Shown here one piece after another: positions 57,542 to 58,653 of a DNA stretch of 58,653 bases. The first letter of the stretch is position 1. Every line of letters begins with the position of its first letter. The translations under genes and the position numbers were made by a program. The DNA comes from Muribaculaceae bacterium. GTDB taxonomy: Bacteria; Bacteroidota; Bacteroidia; Bacteroidales; Muribaculaceae. The notes below the pieces were generated by a model. That model saw only the letters and a list, made by a program, of their open reading frames with translations. It ran no database searches and had not been told where the DNA came from. The stretch is from NCBI GenBank assembly GCA_017964485.1, contig JAGCRW010000100.1, positions 1-58,653 on the forward strand. The letters are read 5' to 3'.

Positions 57542-58653
57542 ATGAGTTTTAATAATGCATTGAAGAAAGTCTTGGGACTTGGTGATTTTGGGGAAGGCGT
57601 TGACGACCTCGATTACTTCGAGAAGAGAAACTACGACAACCCCTGGCGCAAGGACGAAGACGAGAAGAAACCGAGAAGTGCCCAAAACAAGGAGAATGGC
57701 AACGACGAGGAGGCTCCTCAGGAGCAGGCCGAGAAGCCTGTTTATACCCGAGTTGAGCTCCCACGTCAACAGGTGGATATGTCGGGACTCGCTGCTAGCA
57801 AAGAAGCTGGTGTGCCCGAGAATATCCTCAAGAGAATTATGATGATTATCAACGGCAACCTGCCCACTCAAATCCTCAACAACCTTAACGTAGAGGCCGA
57901 GACACAGGCTATCGTCGAGACTCTCAGGCCACAGTTCCGTGACTACGAGACACGCCTGCGCAAAGATGTGCTCGACAGTGCAGCCGAGAAGTGGAACAAG
58001 GAGCGTGCCGAGATTATTGAAAAACTTAAAGAGACCGACGACAAGGCTCTGAATGCCTATGAAGAAATTGAGGATCTCAAAGATAAGATAAAAGCTACCG
58101 AGAACTCTCGCAAGGCTACCCTCACTCGCTATAACGACTTGCAGATGAAGATGCAGGAGTTGATGACCTCCAAAGAAAAAGTGGAGATGGAGAACCGTAG
58201 CCTTCAGAACAAGATGAAGGTGCTCCAGATGAATGAGGAGAAGAACAAGAGTGGTGACGAGGCAAAAGAGGAACTCCTGAAACTTAACGATGAACTTAAT
58301 AAGGAGAAGAACGAAGGCCTCAAGTCTAAAGAGCGCATCGCTCAACTGCAGAAGCAGATCGATGAACTCAAGGCTAGCGCCAACAATACTGCTTCAGTAG
58401 CTCCAGTAGCAGCGGTAGACGCTAAGGTTCTTGAGGAAAAAGATGCCGAGATCGACAACCTTGCAGCACAAGTGGCATGGCTCCACAACCGCCTCGACCA
58501 AGCAAACGAGGAACTTGAGAAGGCCAACGAAGAACTCGCGCAAGCCGAGGAACTTGTAGGCGACATCGAGAAGTTTGAGGAAATCAAACGTCGCAAAGAC
58601 GAAGAGATTGCCAGCCTCAAGAAAAAACTCCTCGAGGCAGGTGGTGATGACAA
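57542..58653 (+). CDS. long coiled-coil protein (3' end outside window)
   Basis: Open from the ATG at 57542 to the window edge, 370 codons without a stop. The N-terminal ~35 residues (LKKVLGLGDFGEGVDDLDYF) are followed by an acidic Lys/Glu/Asn linker. A compact segment comes next (LPRQQVDMSGLAASKEAGVP, then ILKRIMMIINGNLPTQILNN). From about residue 140 to the edge the sequence is continuous heptad-rich coiled coil, with one short Ala/Val-rich break (SANNTASVAPVAAVDA). There is no signal peptide, so it is cytosolic. The layout recalls filament or cell-shape scaffold proteins, but I do not recognise the family. Confidence 0.85.
   Translation, partial: MSFNNALKKVLGLGDFGEGVDDLDYFEKRNYDNPWRKDEDEKKPRSAQNKENGNDEEAPQEQAEKPVYTRVELPRQQVDMSGLAASKEAGVPENILKRIMMIINGNLPTQILNNLNVEAETQAIVETLRPQFRDYETRLRKDVLDSAAEKWNKERAEIIEKLKETDDKALNAYEEIEDLKDKIKATENSRKATLTRYNDLQMKMQELMTSKEKVEMENRSLQNKMKVLQMNEEKNKSGDEAKEELLKLNDELNKEKNEGLKSKERIAQLQKQIDELKASANNTASVAPVAAVDAKVLEEKDAEIDNLAAQVAWLHNRLDQANEELEKANEELAQAEELVGDIEKFEEIKRRKDEEIASLKKKLLEAGGDD

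Noticed and set aside
57506-58345. Hydrophobic reverse ORF of 279 codons
   Set aside because: Leu/Val-rich reading is the antisense of the coiled-coil frame on the forward strand, which has a promoter and a proper start.
58342-58653. Serine-rich reverse ORF at the right edge
   Set aside because: It is the antisense of the coiled-coil gene; Ser/Ala/Leu-rich composition mirrors Glu/Lys codons.

Overview
The window comes from a chromosome of the order Bacteroidales. A Muribaculaceae- or Prevotella-like gut bacterium is the best guess, but genus cannot be fixed by reading alone. Supporting signs are the Bacteroidetes promoter box TAnnTTTG in front of many genes, the weakness of Shine-Dalgarno sites, lipoproteins with an acidic stretch after the lipobox cysteine, a type IX-like C-terminal sorting domain, families typical of the phylum (DUF4254, DUF4271, GYF_2/DUF4339, BspA-type leucine-rich repeats) and a GlsA/GlsB glycine-lipid pair. 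It is mostly core genome. No insertion sequence, prophage, CRISPR array or rRNA was seen; one tRNA (Gln, TTG) is present.

Layout. 1-0.5 kb: the N-terminal part of a BspA-like repeat protein that runs off the left edge. 1-4.4 kb: ComM/YifB ATPase and two lipoproteins. 4.5-7.4 kb: RidA, threonine dehydrogenase and 2-amino-3-ketobutyrate CoA ligase (threonine catabolism). 7.8-12.4 kb: an LtaS-like sulfatase-fold membrane enzyme, a phosphopantetheinyl transferase and the two acyltransferases of glycine-lipid synthesis. 12.5-16.2 kb: a five-gene operon of an SPFH protein, a zinc-ribbon membrane protein, two further GYF_2 proteins and a small membrane protein; this is the strongest candidate for an undescribed system. 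16.5-25.8 kb: MetRS, an outer-membrane barrel, an XRE/DUF2975 pair, glutamine synthetase, CinA, a Ste24-type protease and TsaD. 25.9-30.7 kb: surface-glycan genes (epimerase, two GT9 enzymes around a DUF4254 protein, one GT2). 30.7-36.6 kb: a YidD-TatD fusion with RnpA, a lipoprotein with a displaced start, HemD with a histone-like tail, DUF4271, LOG and Obg. 36.9-43.5 kb: TopA, then a GNAT/LytS/LytTR/LUD operon and D-Ala-D-Ala ligase. 43.7-45.6 kb: a VWA protein and an unknown partner. 45.7-53.2 kb: TrmH-type methyltransferase, a BASS transporter, an IGHMBP2-like helicase, an SDR, viroplasmin-RNase H, tRNA-Gln, TyrRS and a DnaQ-type exonuclease. 53.4-57.2 kb: secreted proteins, including an S8 protease with an internal dockerin. 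57.5 kb to the end: a long coiled-coil protein running off the right edge.

Three families of short AT-rich repeats recur between genes (AACTGATAACTGAAA-like; AAGTGTTAAGTTTTAAGT followed by a GGGACGAGAC palindrome; TGCATTATGAATTATGCA-like). In several places they supply the stop or start codon of a neighbouring gene. Both edge genes are open at the window boundary and are annotated as partial.
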